Shown piece after piece: positions 35,251 through 45,371 of a stretch of 64,000 nt of DNA (positions within the stretch are counted from its first letter, which is position 1; each line of letters starts with the position of its first letter). The notes beneath the pieces were generated by a model, which saw only the letters and a program-made list of their open reading frames with translations, searched no databases and was not told the DNA's origin. A program made the translations under genes and the position numbers. Source of the DNA: VAZQ01 sp035293945 (lineage in GTDB: Bacteria > Pseudomonadota > Alphaproteobacteria > Rhizobiales > Xanthobacteraceae); contig DATGLV010000037.1 of NCBI GenBank assembly GCA_035293945.1, forward strand, positions 1 through 64,000, written 5' to 3'.

Positions 35251-35429
35251 GTTGCCCCTGCCCCTGCTGCACGCCCCCTTTTAAGCGTTGCGGGGACAAT
35301 AGAGAAACCAGGCGACCGGGGAAAGCCGGGATGCCGATCGCAGAGCAGCATTGTGGCCGCAACCGAGCTCACGTTCCGTGGGAGAAAATCTAGATGAGTT
35401 ATTGAATTGGCATCGATTCTCCACTCACT

Positions 35430-37664
35430 CTATTGCAAGCGCACTGCGACGCTGTCGCTCGCGCCGGTCGCGTCCATCACGGTCAGGCGCACGAAGCCCG
35501 GGCCTTCCGGTTCGAAAAACAGCGTACGGCGCCCGCGTTCTGACGGAAGCGGCAGCCCGTTGACCAGCACCGTCAACGGACCCGATCCGCCGCTGATCTT
35601 AAGCGGGATCGGATCGGGGTGGCCCTCGGGGTCACTTTCGATCTCAAGCCGTGCCCCGTCGGGCGGGAACATGATGTGCAACGAAGGTTCCGCGTCCCCG
35701 CCGGGCAACCGCCCGGGTCGGAATCGTTGCTGCGGCGGTGACAATTTACCGGTCGCCGCCAGCACCGTGCCGGGCGGAGCGCTCGGCAGGGGCGCCGGCA
35801 ATGTCCCGGTGCGCGCAAAAGCATCGAACAGGATCGGTGCCGCGGCACCGCGTCCGACCAGCCCCGGCACCGGCGCCCCATCGGGCCTGCCGACCCAGAC
35901 CCCGATCGTGTGCCTGCCGTCATAGCCGACCGCCCAAGCGTCACGATATCCGTAGGACGTGCCGGTCTTGTAGGCGATGCGTCCCGCGACCGCATTATCC
36001 GGCGGTGGTGTGCCGATCAGGACATTGCCCACATACCATGCGGCGCCCGCCTCCATGAGTCGACGCGGCGTTGCCGTGTGCTCCTCCAAGATTTCGGTCG
36101 GCTCGACCGTGGTGCCGAGCCGCGCCAAGCCGGAATAGAGGGTGACAAGATCGTTGAGCGTGATGCCGACGCCGCCCAGCCCCATCGCCAGTCCCGGCAC
36201 CTCGCCTTTTGGCAGCACCAGAGACGCACCCGCTTGGGTAAGACGCGCGGTGAAGCGGCTCGCACCCACCTTGTCGAGGACCGCCACTGCCGGCACGTTG
36301 AGCGACATTTGCAGCGCGTGCCGGACCGTCACCGTGCCCTGGAAGGTGAGATCGAAATTTTCCGGTGCATAGACGCCGTAGCGCACCGGCCGGTCCTCGA
36401 TCAGGGTCTCCGGGTGGATGAACCCGTCCTCAAAGCCCATTCCGTAGATGAACGGCTTGAGCGTCGAGCCCGGCGAGCGCAACGCCCGTGTCATGTCGAG
36501 CTGGCCGGCACGGCTCGCATCGAAATAATCAGCGGAGGCAACGCGCGCGAGCACCTCCCCGGTCGCATGATCGACCGCAAGGATGGCGACCGAGAGATTG
36601 TCCCCGAGGGCGTGGGCGCGATCGCGTGCGAGCTCCTCGAGATTGCGCTGAAGACTGGCATCGATAGTCAGGCGATGCAGCCCCAAGCTTGGCGCGGCCG
36701 CAACCGCGGCGTCAGCCGACTGCGGCGCCAGCATCGGCATTCCCCGACGCCCGTCCGGAACGGCCTCGCGCTTGGCCGCCGCCACCTCGTCGGCAGGAAC
36801 GAGCCCGGCGGTGGCGAAGCGGTCGAGTACGCGGTCGCGCGCCGCCTGCGCTGCGCTGAGCGAGCGATCCGGCCGACGCTGCTCCGGCGACTGCGGCAGC
36901 GCCACGAGAAGCGCGGATTCGGCCAGCGACAGCCGCCGTGGCTCCTTGCCAAAGTAGGCCAGAGAAGCCGCCCTGATGCCTTCGAGATTGCCCCCATAGG
37001 GCGCGAGGCTGAGATAAAGCGCCAGGATCTGATCCTTGCTCAAGGTGTGCTCGATCTCGATCGCGCGGACCATCTGCTTGAGCTTGGCCGCAAAGCTGCG
37101 CTGGCCGCGCGGCTCGAGCAGGCGGGCGACCTGCATGGTGAGCGTCGAGGCTCCCGAGATGATGCGGCCATTGCGCAGCAGCTGGCCGGCGGCGCGGGCC
37201 AGCGCCAGCGCATCGACCCCGTGATGGGAAAGAAAGCGACGGTCTTCATAGCCGAACAGAAGATTGAAGAAGCGCGGGTCGACATCCTCGCGCGTTGCCG
37301 GCAACCGCCAGCGGCCCTGATCGGTTGTATAGGGGCGCAAGAGTCTCCCCTCCCGATCTACCACCAGGGTCGAGTAGGTGAGGTTCTGGCCGAGCGGCGG
37401 CGGCCCAAGCGAAATGATCCAGCCAATGAGGAGAGCAAGCAAACAAACAGTGCTGATCGCGATGGCGATTGCGCTGGCGAGGAGGACACGCCACAATCCA
37501 ATTCTCTGTAGAAGGCCTCGATCACCCCCCGTGCGGTCGTCCCGGCCAAGGCCACGCAATGGCCGCCGAGCCGGGACCCATGCCCCCAGGCCCATCAATA
37601 TGGGCAAGAGCGGTATGGGCCCCTGCTTTCGCAGGGGCGACGCGCCCACGACAGGATCTCTCAT
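35430..37664 (-). CDS. pbpC: penicillin-binding protein 1C
   Basis: A bifunctional peptidoglycan synthase of up to 744 residues. After one membrane helix (LLASAIAIAISTVCLLALLI) comes the transglycosylase domain with GYEDRRFLSHHGVD and SGASTLTMQVARLL, then the transpeptidase with SPGSTLKPFIYG (SxxK), SLNVPAV and YKTGTSYG. A C-terminal BiPBP-like beta domain ends the protein. It overlaps the alpha-2-macroglobulin gene upstream by 4 bases, the classic yfhM-pbpC pair that repairs and guards the wall. The first ~50 residues of the frame are encoded by palindromic repeat sequence, so the true start may be nearer the membrane helix. Confidence 0.9.
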   Translation of the reverse strand: MRDPVVGASPLRKQGPIPLLPILMGLGAWVPARRPLRGLGRDDRTGGDRGLLQRIGLWRVLLASAIAIAISTVCLLALLIGWIISLGPPPLGQNLTYSTLVVDREGRLLRPYTTDQGRWRLPATREDVDPRFFNLLFGYEDRRFLSHHGVDALALARAAGQLLRNGRIISGASTLTMQVARLLEPRGQRSFAAKLKQMVRAIEIEHTLSKDQILALYLSLAPYGGNLEGIRAASLAYFGKEPRRLSLAESALLVALPQSPEQRRPDRSLSAAQAARDRVLDRFATAGLVPADEVAAAKREAVPDGRRGMPMLAPQSADAAVAAAPSLGLHRLTIDASLQRNLEELARDRAHALGDNLSVAILAVDHATGEVLARVASADYFDASRAGQLDMTRALRSPGSTLKPFIYGMGFEDGFIHPETLIEDRPVRYGVYAPENFDLTFQGTVTVRHALQMSLNVPAVAVLDKVGASRFTARLTQAGASLVLPKGEVPGLAMGLGGVGITLNDLVTLYSGLARLGTTVEPTEILEEHTATPRRLMEAGAAWYVGNVLIGTPPPDNAVAGRIAYKTGTSYGYRDAWAVGYDGRHTIGVWVGRPDGAPVPGLVGRGAAAPILFDAFARTGTLPAPLPSAPPGTVLAATGKLSPPQQRFRPGRLPGGDAEPSLHIMFPPDGARLEIESDPEGHPDPIPLKISGGSGPLTVLVNGLPLPSERGRRTLFFEPEGPGFVRLTVMDATGASDSVAVRLQ
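37620..37637. repeat. extragenic-type palindrome inside the pbpC frame
   Basis: CCCCTGC pairs with GCAGGGG around TTTC. This hairpin, with nearby CGAGCCGGGACCCATG at 37568, is of the kind normally found between genes in these genomes, yet here it is read as the first residues of pbpC (PLRKQGPIP). Confidence 0.6.
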
Positions 37665-40600
37665 TTCGCCGCCGTCACTTCAACTGTCCCGGTGCCGGTG
37701 CGGCCGAAGCGGTCGGGACGGTACATGTCCTCCACATAGGCCTGCGGCAGGACGTAGCGGCCGGGCGATACCGCGCGCACCACATAGGCAATCGTGAACA
37801 CCGCGCCGTCTCCGCTCTTGCGGTCGAAAGCTGCGCTGAAACGGTCATCGCGGAACTCGGCATTGACGGGCTCGAGCGCATTCTCGATCCACGACAGTGT
37901 GCCGGTGTCGCCGGAGGAAACGAGATGCGGATTGTCGATCTCGAATCCGGCGGGGAGATAATCGGCCACCATGATGCGGGCGAATTGCGGCTGCCGCTCG
38001 GTGATCTTGAGCACCACCGCAAAGCGCTGGTTCTGCTTGGCCTTGGCGGGATCGGCGACCTTACCGTCGAGCGTGTAGTAGGTCCGCTCGATCTTGAAGC
38101 CCTTCTCGGCTGCCGGCTCCGCCACCAATGGTGCGCCCGAGACCGTCACTACGGCTTGCAGTGTCGCCTCGCCCGTGTTCGTCAACTTGACCGGTGCTGC
38201 GAGGTCGCTCGGTCGGAAGCGCTGGTTGAACGTGCCCTGATGCTTCTCGCCCGCGACATCGAGGCTTACGCCCGAAGAGTCCTTGGCAAGCGAACGGGCG
38301 GCCAGCACCATCCAGGCTTCTTCCTGCGTCGAAAGATAGTCGGTGACGCCGCGCGCAGCCTCGACCTTCTCGACTGCGCTCACGATAGTTGCCTTGGCGG
38401 CGCCGCTCTCGGATGCGAGCGTGACCAGCGCCGACGCGTCACGCAGATCAGACCCATAGTCGCTGCGGCCATATTGCAGCACCGGTTTCCGCGCGAGCGA
38501 ATTGAGCGCCGCCGCATACACGCGCTCGGCCCGCACGCGATCGCCCAGCATGCCGAGCGCGGCCGCGATCTGCGCCTTGGCGATCGGCGTCGCGAAGTCA
38601 TCGAGCTTGGTGTCGGCGAAGTAGCGCAGATCGCCGATCGGAGCCGCGCCATTGCGCGCCAGCACGTAGAGCGCATAGGCGAGATCGCGACCGCCGTTGC
38701 GGTTCGGATCCTGCGCATTGGCGACGAAGTTGTGCAGGCGATCGAGCGCGAGCTTGAACGCCACGTCCGGCACCGCGAAGGCGCGCTCACGGGCCCGCGT
38801 CAGGAAGTCGGTCACATAGGAGTCGAGCCAGACATCCTCCCCGCCCGCCGACCAGAGCCCGAATGATCCATCGGAGCCTTGCCGCGCCAACAAGCGGTCG
38901 ATCGCCTCGCGAATGCGCTGGTCGAGGCCCGTATCGAGCGCAAGCCGCGCTTCGCTAGCGAGCTCGTTGACATAGAGGAGCGGCAATGCCCGGCTGGTGA
39001 TCTGCTCGGAGCAGCCGAACGGATAACGATCGAGCGCAGCGAGCAACGCCGCCGCATCGAGCGCCGTGGAGGTGCCGACCGACACCGAAACGCTGCCGGT
39101 GCCCGGCACCAGATCGGCCAGCAAGTCATTGGACAGCGTCACGCTCTCGCCTTTGGCGATCGCCTGCACCGTGCGCCGGCCTAAGATCTGCGTCGCCGGC
39201 CGTACCGTGAGCGCATAATTCCGGGAAAGGGTAAGCCCATCCGGTCCGCTCACGTTGACGATCACGTGCGAGAGACCGGCCGCAGCCGCGCTGAGCTGCA
39301 CATCGACGGCCCCGCGCTCCTTGGCGGCAAGCCGCAATGTCTGCGCGGCCGCATTGCCGAGCACATCGACACCCTCGCTGTGCGCTTCGATCTTGTATTC
39401 GCCCGCGCCACCCTCGAGATTGTCGAGATCGAGATGCATGGTGCTGTGGTCGCCGTTGAGCAAGAAGCGTGGCAGCGTCGCGGTCAGCACGACCGGATCA
39501 CGGATGACGACATCGCCAACTGCGCGCCCGACCTTGGTCTTGGTCCAGGCGACCGCCATGACGCGAGCCGTCCCGGCGAAATCCGGAATGTCGAACAGCA
39601 CTTCGGCGCTGCCGTCCGGCTTGACGGTGACGATGCCGGAATAGAGCGCGAGCGGCGGCTGCGTGGGCGGGCTGCCCTGCAGCTCGGCAGCCGCTGCATC
39701 GCCGCCCGACCTGATCTCTCCCCGCTGGCCTTGCATGCCATCGATGAGCTCGCCGTAGAAGTCGCGGATCTCGGCCGTGAGCTTGCGCTGGCCAAGATAG
39801 TAGTCGTCCGGCGCCGGCGGCTTGTAGCTGGTGAGATTGAGGATGCCGACATCGACCGCCGCAACGGTGATGCGCGCCTCCTCGCCGGCCGCCAGACCCG
39901 TGACCTTGATGGGAACGCGCAGCGTCGAGTTGGGACGGACGAGCGACGGCAGATCAAGGTTTACGGCAAGCGTCCGCGCCTTGCGGTTGACGCTGAACCA
40001 CTGCACCCCGATGGCACGGCTCGGCATGCGGCCGGCAGCGGCGTCCAGCGGATGCCGCAAGGTCGCCACCACATAGGCGCCGCTGCCCCAGTCATTGCCG
40101 ACCGGTACGCGCACGCGCGCCGTGCCGGCTGCAACATCCTGCACGATCGTGGTGAGCAGGCGATCGCCGATCACGTTCAGGGTGAGCTTGCCGGCAGCCC
40201 GCGCCGTCACCACAACCGTCATGGTTTCGCCCGGCGCGTACTCGCCCTTGTCGACGGCGGTCTCCAGCATGTCGGGCGTGTCGGCGCTGGCGCCCGCGTA
40301 CCACCCGGCAGCGAAGGCCACGGATGTGACCGGGCCGGGGGTCGGAAACCTCGAGCCGGTAGCGGCCCCATTGCACGGGCAGCGCGATGCGCGCCGGCCT
40401 GTCGGCGGCCACATCGAGGCTGCCGTCTGCGACTCGCTTGGTGAGCTTGACCGGCTCGAAGCTCCAAAGATTGTCGCGCCGGTACCACTGATACTTGGTC
40501 TCGAGCTTGACGAGCTCATAGTGCAGGCCGGTGCGGGCGAGCGGCTTGCCGTCGGGTGCCGCGACCACCACGTCGAAGGTCGCGGTCTGACCCTCGCCGA

Positions 40601-42872
40601 GCGAGCGGCCCGAGAACAGCGGTTTCACCCCGATCATCGCGCTCGCCGGCGCCACCGGCAGCGTGAGCTTGCGCTCGACCGCCCGGCCGCCGGCTTCTGC
40701 CATGCGCACAATGATCTCAGCCTCAAGCGGGTGAGTCGTGCTCGGCTCTTTGTCGAGCGGCACCTGGAAGCGCGCCCTGCCGTTGGCATCGGTGTCCGGG
40801 AGATCATCGAGCGGCGCCCGCGTCGCCTCGACAGCATCCTCATCCGCCAGGCCGAACTTGTAGCCGGGGAAGCCCGCGCGCTCCTCCACCGGCGCGATCA
40901 CGATCTCGCCCTCGAGCGCGAGGCCGGCGGTCGGCGCGCCGTAGAGATAATGGCCATCGACGGTCACGTTTGCGGGGCTGTTTTTGGCAATGCTCTTGGC
41001 CACCGTCGCCAGGTCGAATTCGAGCCGATCCGGCACATAATCTTCGACCATGAAGCTTGCTTCGCCGACCGGCGGACGCTTCGGATCGGTGAACGCGCGC
41101 ACGCGCCAGGTTCCACTCGGCGCCGAGGCGACGAGCGGAACTGCGAGCACATGCCCGCCGACGCCCTGATCCGCCACCACGCTGCGGCGATATTCGACGC
41201 CGTCGGGCCGGTTCACGACCAGCGTGAGCGGCACGCCCAGCGCCGCGCTCGCCGCCCCGTCGCGCAACAGCGCGGTCACCTGCACGGTCTCGCCGGAGCG
41301 GTAGACGCCGCGCTCCGTATAGACGAACGCATCGAGCCCCGCCGGCACGGTGCGGCCGGAAACGCCACGGTCGGAGAGATCAAAGGCCGGGCTCTTGAGG
41401 CTCAGGAACGCATAGTCCCCCTTGGGATCGCTCGCCACGATCATGGCGGGCGACTGCCCGCCCTCCCCGCGCGTCAGCGCCGCCTCGAACTGCACGTAGC
41501 CGGAATCGTTGGTACGCTTGGTCGCCAGGACCTCGTTGTTGCGAGCCACAAGGCGAATCTCGACCTGACCGCGGCCCTGCGCGGTCTCGAGCGAGTTGAC
41601 GAATACATGCACGCCGTCATTGCCCGAGAAAGCGGTGAGACCGAGATCGGAGACGATGAACCATTGGGTCGCGCTCTGCGCATCGTCATCGTTGGTCGTG
41701 CCGGAAGGCGCTGCACGCATCACATAGACACCGGGCGCCAGCGTGCCGATCGCCTCGCTGACCGGGAAGGCGGTGGTGATGTCGGCGTTGAGGGTGGAAT
41801 CGACCTTCATCGAGCCCTTCCTCACCTGCACGCCCTGTTCTTCCACCAGATGCTCGAATTCGCTCGGGTAGAGATCGGTCTGGAAGTTGCCTTCCACGAC
41901 CGTCGACAAGAGGTTGCGGTCGCCGATGCGATAGACCCAGATCGCGACTTCCGAGGTGTTGACGCTGACGATCGGAATACCGCGCTGGCCGGTGCGCGGC
42001 AGCACATAGGACTTGTCGGCAAAGCGCACGAACGGCTTGCGGTCGCGCACATAGATGGTGAATTCGGCGCTCTCCTGCAGGGTCTCCTTGACGGTCGACG
42101 GAATGCCGGCGCGCAACGTGATGCTATAGCGCTCGCCGTGCTTGAGGCCTTCGACGCAGATCTGCCGCTCATCCACCGACAGCGCCGGCTTGTCCTCGCC
42201 CGCCACCGTCACGAACGGCGAAAAATCCGTGCGCCGGCCCGGAAGGTCTTCCGAGAACTGGAAACAGGCGCGCGGCGAGGCCGCATCAGCATCGACCGAA
42301 TAATCGACGAGGCGGAAGCCGTGATCGGCGCGCATGCGCTCATTTTGCGCCCGCACGTCGGCAACCTCGCGCAGCTCGAGCGAGAGTCGCATCGCATCGA
42401 GCGCCCCCCGCCACATGTTGCGATCCGCAAAGCTCTTCGCCATCAGCAAAAGGCTGTCTGCCTCCTCGGCCGGGCTCGTGGTGCGCTGATAGGCGATGTA
42501 GGCGGCGGTCGCGGCGCGATCTAACAGCGCTGCGCGCTCGGCATCGTTGGAAGGTTTGATCAGCGTAACGGCCTTGGCGAGGCGAAGCCAATTGGCCGCG
42601 TCGTTCGGGGCCACAACCAGGATTTGCCCTAGGATCTGCAGGCCGGTGCGGAAATCGTTTCTCTTGAAGGCCTGATCGGCCGCAAGCCTCAGCGCCGCGG
42701 CGGGCTTCGCCACCGGTCCGGCATCGCTCTTGATCTTGGCCTCGAGCTTGATCGCCGCATCGTTGAGATCGTCGCGCTGGAACGCCTTCTCGGCAGCCGC
42801 TGGCATTGCGGCAAGTGTCGGCACAAGGATGAAAAGCGCGGCAGCGATGCCGGCGCGGATAATGTCGAGCAT
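37661..42872 (-). CDS. alpha-2-macroglobulin family protein, one frameshift
   Basis: The gene encodes a bacterial alpha-2-macroglobulin (YfhM type), a periplasmic trap for foreign proteases. The ATG at 42872 follows GGAGGAG and a signal peptide (GIAAALFILVPTLAAMPAAA). Repeated MG domains follow, and the thioester motif GCSEQ is encoded near 39012. The frame breaks at a run of five G at 40337-40341. Before it the protein reads WGRYRLEVSDP; after it GPVTSVAFAAGWYAG continues in another frame. Removing one base restores 1736 residues, the usual family length. Either a sequencing or assembly error or a real mutation explains this. Coupled with pbpC downstream. Confidence 0.87.
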
Positions 42873-43291
42873 TGGGTGGTCTCCTCCCGGTCGGCGCATT
42901 GCGCGCGGGGCAAAGCAGGCGCGTAGCGGAACCTTTAAAACAACAACACTCGGTAAGCGGCTCGAGTGACCGCTTTTGCGTCCGCCCATAGTCAAGACCA
43001 TGCTTTGCGTCGAACCGCGAGCGTCAATGTCCGTGAAGGCCGGCGTCGCCCCGTAATGGTGCGCACTGCGTTGCATTGTTGCGCACCGGAGCGCACAGCC
43101 CATGACTTTTTCCATGACTTGCCACGGATGCGGCGCGGCGCAGCGCGAACGAAAACCGTCACAAATGCTAGGTATCGTGCGCGCACAGCGCATCGAAGCG
43201 CGCGTAAACCGCGTTGTTGCCGCTGCACCGCTAAACGGACCGTCAGCCTGAACCGCTTGCCGTTTCACCGCCGTTCCGGCCACAATGCCGG
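42873..43291. other. 419-base divergent intergenic region
   Basis: This gap separates the leftward alpha-2-macroglobulin gene from the rightward IalB gene. It carries several TGCGCAC-type motifs (about 43060-43105) but no clear operator or small gene. Confidence 0.4.
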
Positions 43292-44029
43292 ATGCGCTTT
43301 GGTGCGGAGGGATCACGACTCTTGAAGGCGAGGACGCGCATTCCGGGCACTGCAGAGCAGCGCAGAGGCCTCGCGGCGCATGCGATTGCCCGCAGGCTTC
43401 TCCGCGGAGGCGTGGCTCTTGCGCTCACCCCTGCGTTTGCAGCTGCGCAACCTCTGACCGCCCCCAAGGCACCCGCCCGGCCCGCGGCTCCGACAGTCCC
43501 TCCGGTGCAAAGGCCGCAGGCTCCAGCCGCTGCCGCGACTTCCGCTCCGCCACGCGAAGCCAAGCCGCCCCCGAATCAAATTGTGCAAGCTCCGCAGATT
43601 ACGGCACAAAATCCGCCACCGAACGGCGGATGGGTTGCGCGCTGCGTGAGCGAATCACGCCAGAGCCCGGTCGAATGTTCGATGGAGCAGACCGTGGTGC
43701 TGACCAATACCGGGCAACTGCTCGCCTCGATGCTGGTGCGCCTGCCAGCCGAGACCCGCTCCCCGGTCATGGTGATCCAAGTGCCGAGCGGTCTCTACCT
43801 ACCGGCCGGCCTCAATCTGCAGATCGACGACGGCAAGCCGCAGCCGGTGCCGCTACAAACCTGCGATCCTAAAGGCTGTTATGCCGGAATGCCGGTGGCG
43901 GCGGATCTTCTCGCCGCGCTCAAATCCGGCAAGCGCCTGACCGTGACGTTTCAGAACATAAGCAAAAGCAACGTCACGGTGCCGCTCTCGCTCGACAATT
44001 TCGCCGAGGCGTACCAGAAGATCGAGTAG
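43292..44029 (+). CDS. invasion-associated locus B (IalB) family protein
   Basis: A 245-residue exported protein. The N-terminal part holds a hydrophobic signal (RRLLRGGVALALTPAFAAAQ) and a long Pro/Ala linker. The IalB domain follows: GWVARCVSESRQSPVECSMEQTV-type start (two Cys), VRLPAE, VIQVPSGLYLPAGLNLQIDDG and the second Cys pair TCDPKGCYAGM. IalB was first described in Bartonella invasion; in free-living relatives these periplasmic proteins are common and of unknown role. The start is uncertain because no better ATG lies close to the signal. Confidence 0.82.
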   Translation: MRFGAEGSRLLKARTRIPGTAEQRRGLAAHAIARRLLRGGVALALTPAFAAAQPLTAPKAPARPAAPTVPPVQRPQAPAAAATSAPPREAKPPPNQIVQAPQITAQNPPPNGGWVARCVSESRQSPVECSMEQTVVLTNTGQLLASMLVRLPAETRSPVMVIQVPSGLYLPAGLNLQIDDGKPQPVPLQTCDPKGCYAGMPVAADLLAALKSGKRLTVTFQNISKSNVTVPLSLDNFAEAYQKIE

Positions 44030-44040
44030 CGCCGGCGGCT

Positions 44041-44074
44041 CTCCCCCGCTTGCCCGGGAGGGTCAGGGTGGGGC
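44041..44074. repeat. GC-rich dispersed palindrome
   Basis: CTCCCCCGCTTGCCCGGGAG followed by GGTCAGGGTGGGG. A related GC palindrome (CTCCCCCGCTTGCGGAGGGG) is embedded in the PAP2 gene at about 33471-33491. It lies 12 bases after the IalB stop and may end its transcript. Confidence 0.5.
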
Positions 44075-44127
44075 GATGCTTCGGCAACTTGTCGCCGGGC
44101 CAGCACCGGCCTAAACCATCGGGCAGC

Positions 44128-44203
44128 GGCCCCGTAGCTCAGGGGATAGAGCAACAGCCTTCTAAGCTGAAGGTCGCAGGTTCGAATCCTGCCGGGGTCG
44201 CCA
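44128..44203 (+). tRNA. tRNA-Arg (anticodon TCT)
   Basis: A 76-base tRNA with a 7-bp acceptor stem (one G-U pair), D stem GCTC/GAGC, anticodon loop CTTCTAA giving TCT, T arm GCAGG-TTCGAAT-CCTGC and an encoded CCA. The anticodon stem pairs CAGC with GCTG; position 27-43 is an A-A mismatch. It reads AGA codons. Confidence 0.92.
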
Positions 44204-44222
44204 TGTCGCTTGGGTCCGTTCT

Positions 44223-44262
44223 GGACACATGGGTTACGGTTTATACCGGACACATGGGTGAC
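44223..44262. mobile_element. IS-end-like direct repeats (remnant)
   Basis: GGACACATGGGTTAC (44223) and GGACACATGGGTGAC (44248) lie in tandem 25 bases apart, 20 bases after the tRNA-Arg. A related GGAGACGTGGGTGACAG occurs at 45270 on the far side of the hydroxylase gene. Such motifs resemble ends of IS481-type elements in these bacteria; no transposase is present. Confidence 0.45.
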
Positions 44263-44320
44263 AGCCTGAGGGTAACCGGACTCGCCTGTCTGGAGCGTGA
44301 TTTACATGTGTCGATAGTCG

Positions 44321-45142
44321 CTAACGCCCCAACAGGCTGTAGGCATCGCCATCGTTGTCCGGCGAATGGATATAGTTGTGAACCCGCACGAAATCCGGGT
44401 GCTCAGTGCCCATGAGGCGATCCCAAAAGCGGAAGTAAAGCCCGAAATTCCACTTCAACGTCCGGTGGTGCATGTCGTGATAGGCGGAACCTGCCAGCCA
44501 ACCAAGGATCGGATGCGAGACGAGCCAAGGTGGGAACGGGTCCATCCCAGAGTGAATCGTCGTATTGTAAAAGATCTCGACCAGCAGGTAGACGACCAGC
44601 AGCGCCATGTCCGCTGGAAACAGGACCACGTAAATTACCGGAAACAAACCCTGCACCAACGCCTCGAGAAAGGCGAACGAATAGGCGGCATACGCCGTCG
44701 GCGCGACCGATCGATGATGCTCCCGGTGCATGATCCGATAAAAACCGGACAGATGCATCAGCCGGTGCGTCCAGTAGAAGTACGTGTCATGGAGGAAGCA
44801 GATCAGCGGAAAGCAGAGCCCGAATTCCCAAAGTGGCAGCGGCTTTCTCAGATCAATCACGACGCCGTAGCCTATCGCAACGGCGCGGGGCGCGAGCATG
44901 GCAATCATGAAGATGCCGAGTGAGAAGATCGAATGGGTGATCTCTCGACGCACTTGGATCGCGCCGGACATTGTTTTGCGGATCTGAAACTTGAACCCTG
45001 ATCTGCGCAGGAGCAGCACCGCACCCACCACGGCGCTGGCAAAGACCATATAGGTCAGGACGAACACGGATGTGGTGGCCAGAATTCTGTCCCAGGTCTT
45101 GTAAAAAGCTGTCACCGCATCCACAGAGCTAAAGCCGCTCAT
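44321..45142 (-). CDS. sterol desaturase / fatty acid hydroxylase family protein
   Basis: A 273-residue membrane protein with the histidine clusters of the family: HDTYFYWTHRLMH, HREHHRS and AYHDMHHRTL, which bind two irons. At least four hydrophobic helices surround them. The enzymes hydroxylate or desaturate lipids using oxygen. It is flanked by IS-end-like motifs on both sides and lies 117 bases from a tRNA gene, which suggests acquisition by transfer. Substrate unknown. Confidence 0.88.
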   Translation of the reverse strand: MSGFSSVDAVTAFYKTWDRILATTSVFVLTYMVFASAVVGAVLLLRRSGFKFQIRKTMSGAIQVRREITHSIFSLGIFMIAMLAPRAVAIGYGVVIDLRKPLPLWEFGLCFPLICFLHDTYFYWTHRLMHLSGFYRIMHREHHRSVAPTAYAAYSFAFLEALVQGLFPVIYVVLFPADMALLVVYLLVEIFYNTTIHSGMDPFPPWLVSHPILGWLAGSAYHDMHHRTLKWNFGLYFRFWDRLMGTEHPDFVRVHNYIHSPDNDGDAYSLLGR

Positions 45143-45340
45143 GCAGCGAAACTCCCCCCAGAGCGACCAATCTTCGCCCGGAGGACGCCTGCAGTAAAGT
45201 GCATTGGACCGCTGCCGCGGAAGGCGCCCTGGCGGCCTGGGGCCTGTAGCGCCGCTGGCTGTCCGGCCCGGAGACGTGGGTGACAGATCGGTCCTTCGCC
45301 GCCGTTCACGCCGTCATCCGGCTTGAGTGAGAAAGAGTAC

Positions 45341-45359
45341 CGAGCCGCCCGCCGGCTCG
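45341..45359 (-). terminator. hairpin downstream of the JmjC-like gene
   Basis: CGAGCCG pairs with CGGCTCG around a 5-base loop, 13 bases beyond the stop codon of the 45372-46370 gene. No T-run is present, so this is a possible terminator only. Confidence 0.4.
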
Positions 45360-45371
45360 CCATTCTTATTC

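Noticed and set aside
35910..37511. 533-codon plus-strand frame opposite pbpC
   Set aside because: Antisense of conserved transglycosylase and transpeptidase motifs.
40095..42524. 809-codon plus-strand frame opposite the alpha-2-macroglobulin gene
   Set aside because: Antisense of a family with signal peptide and thioester motif; no domain of its own.
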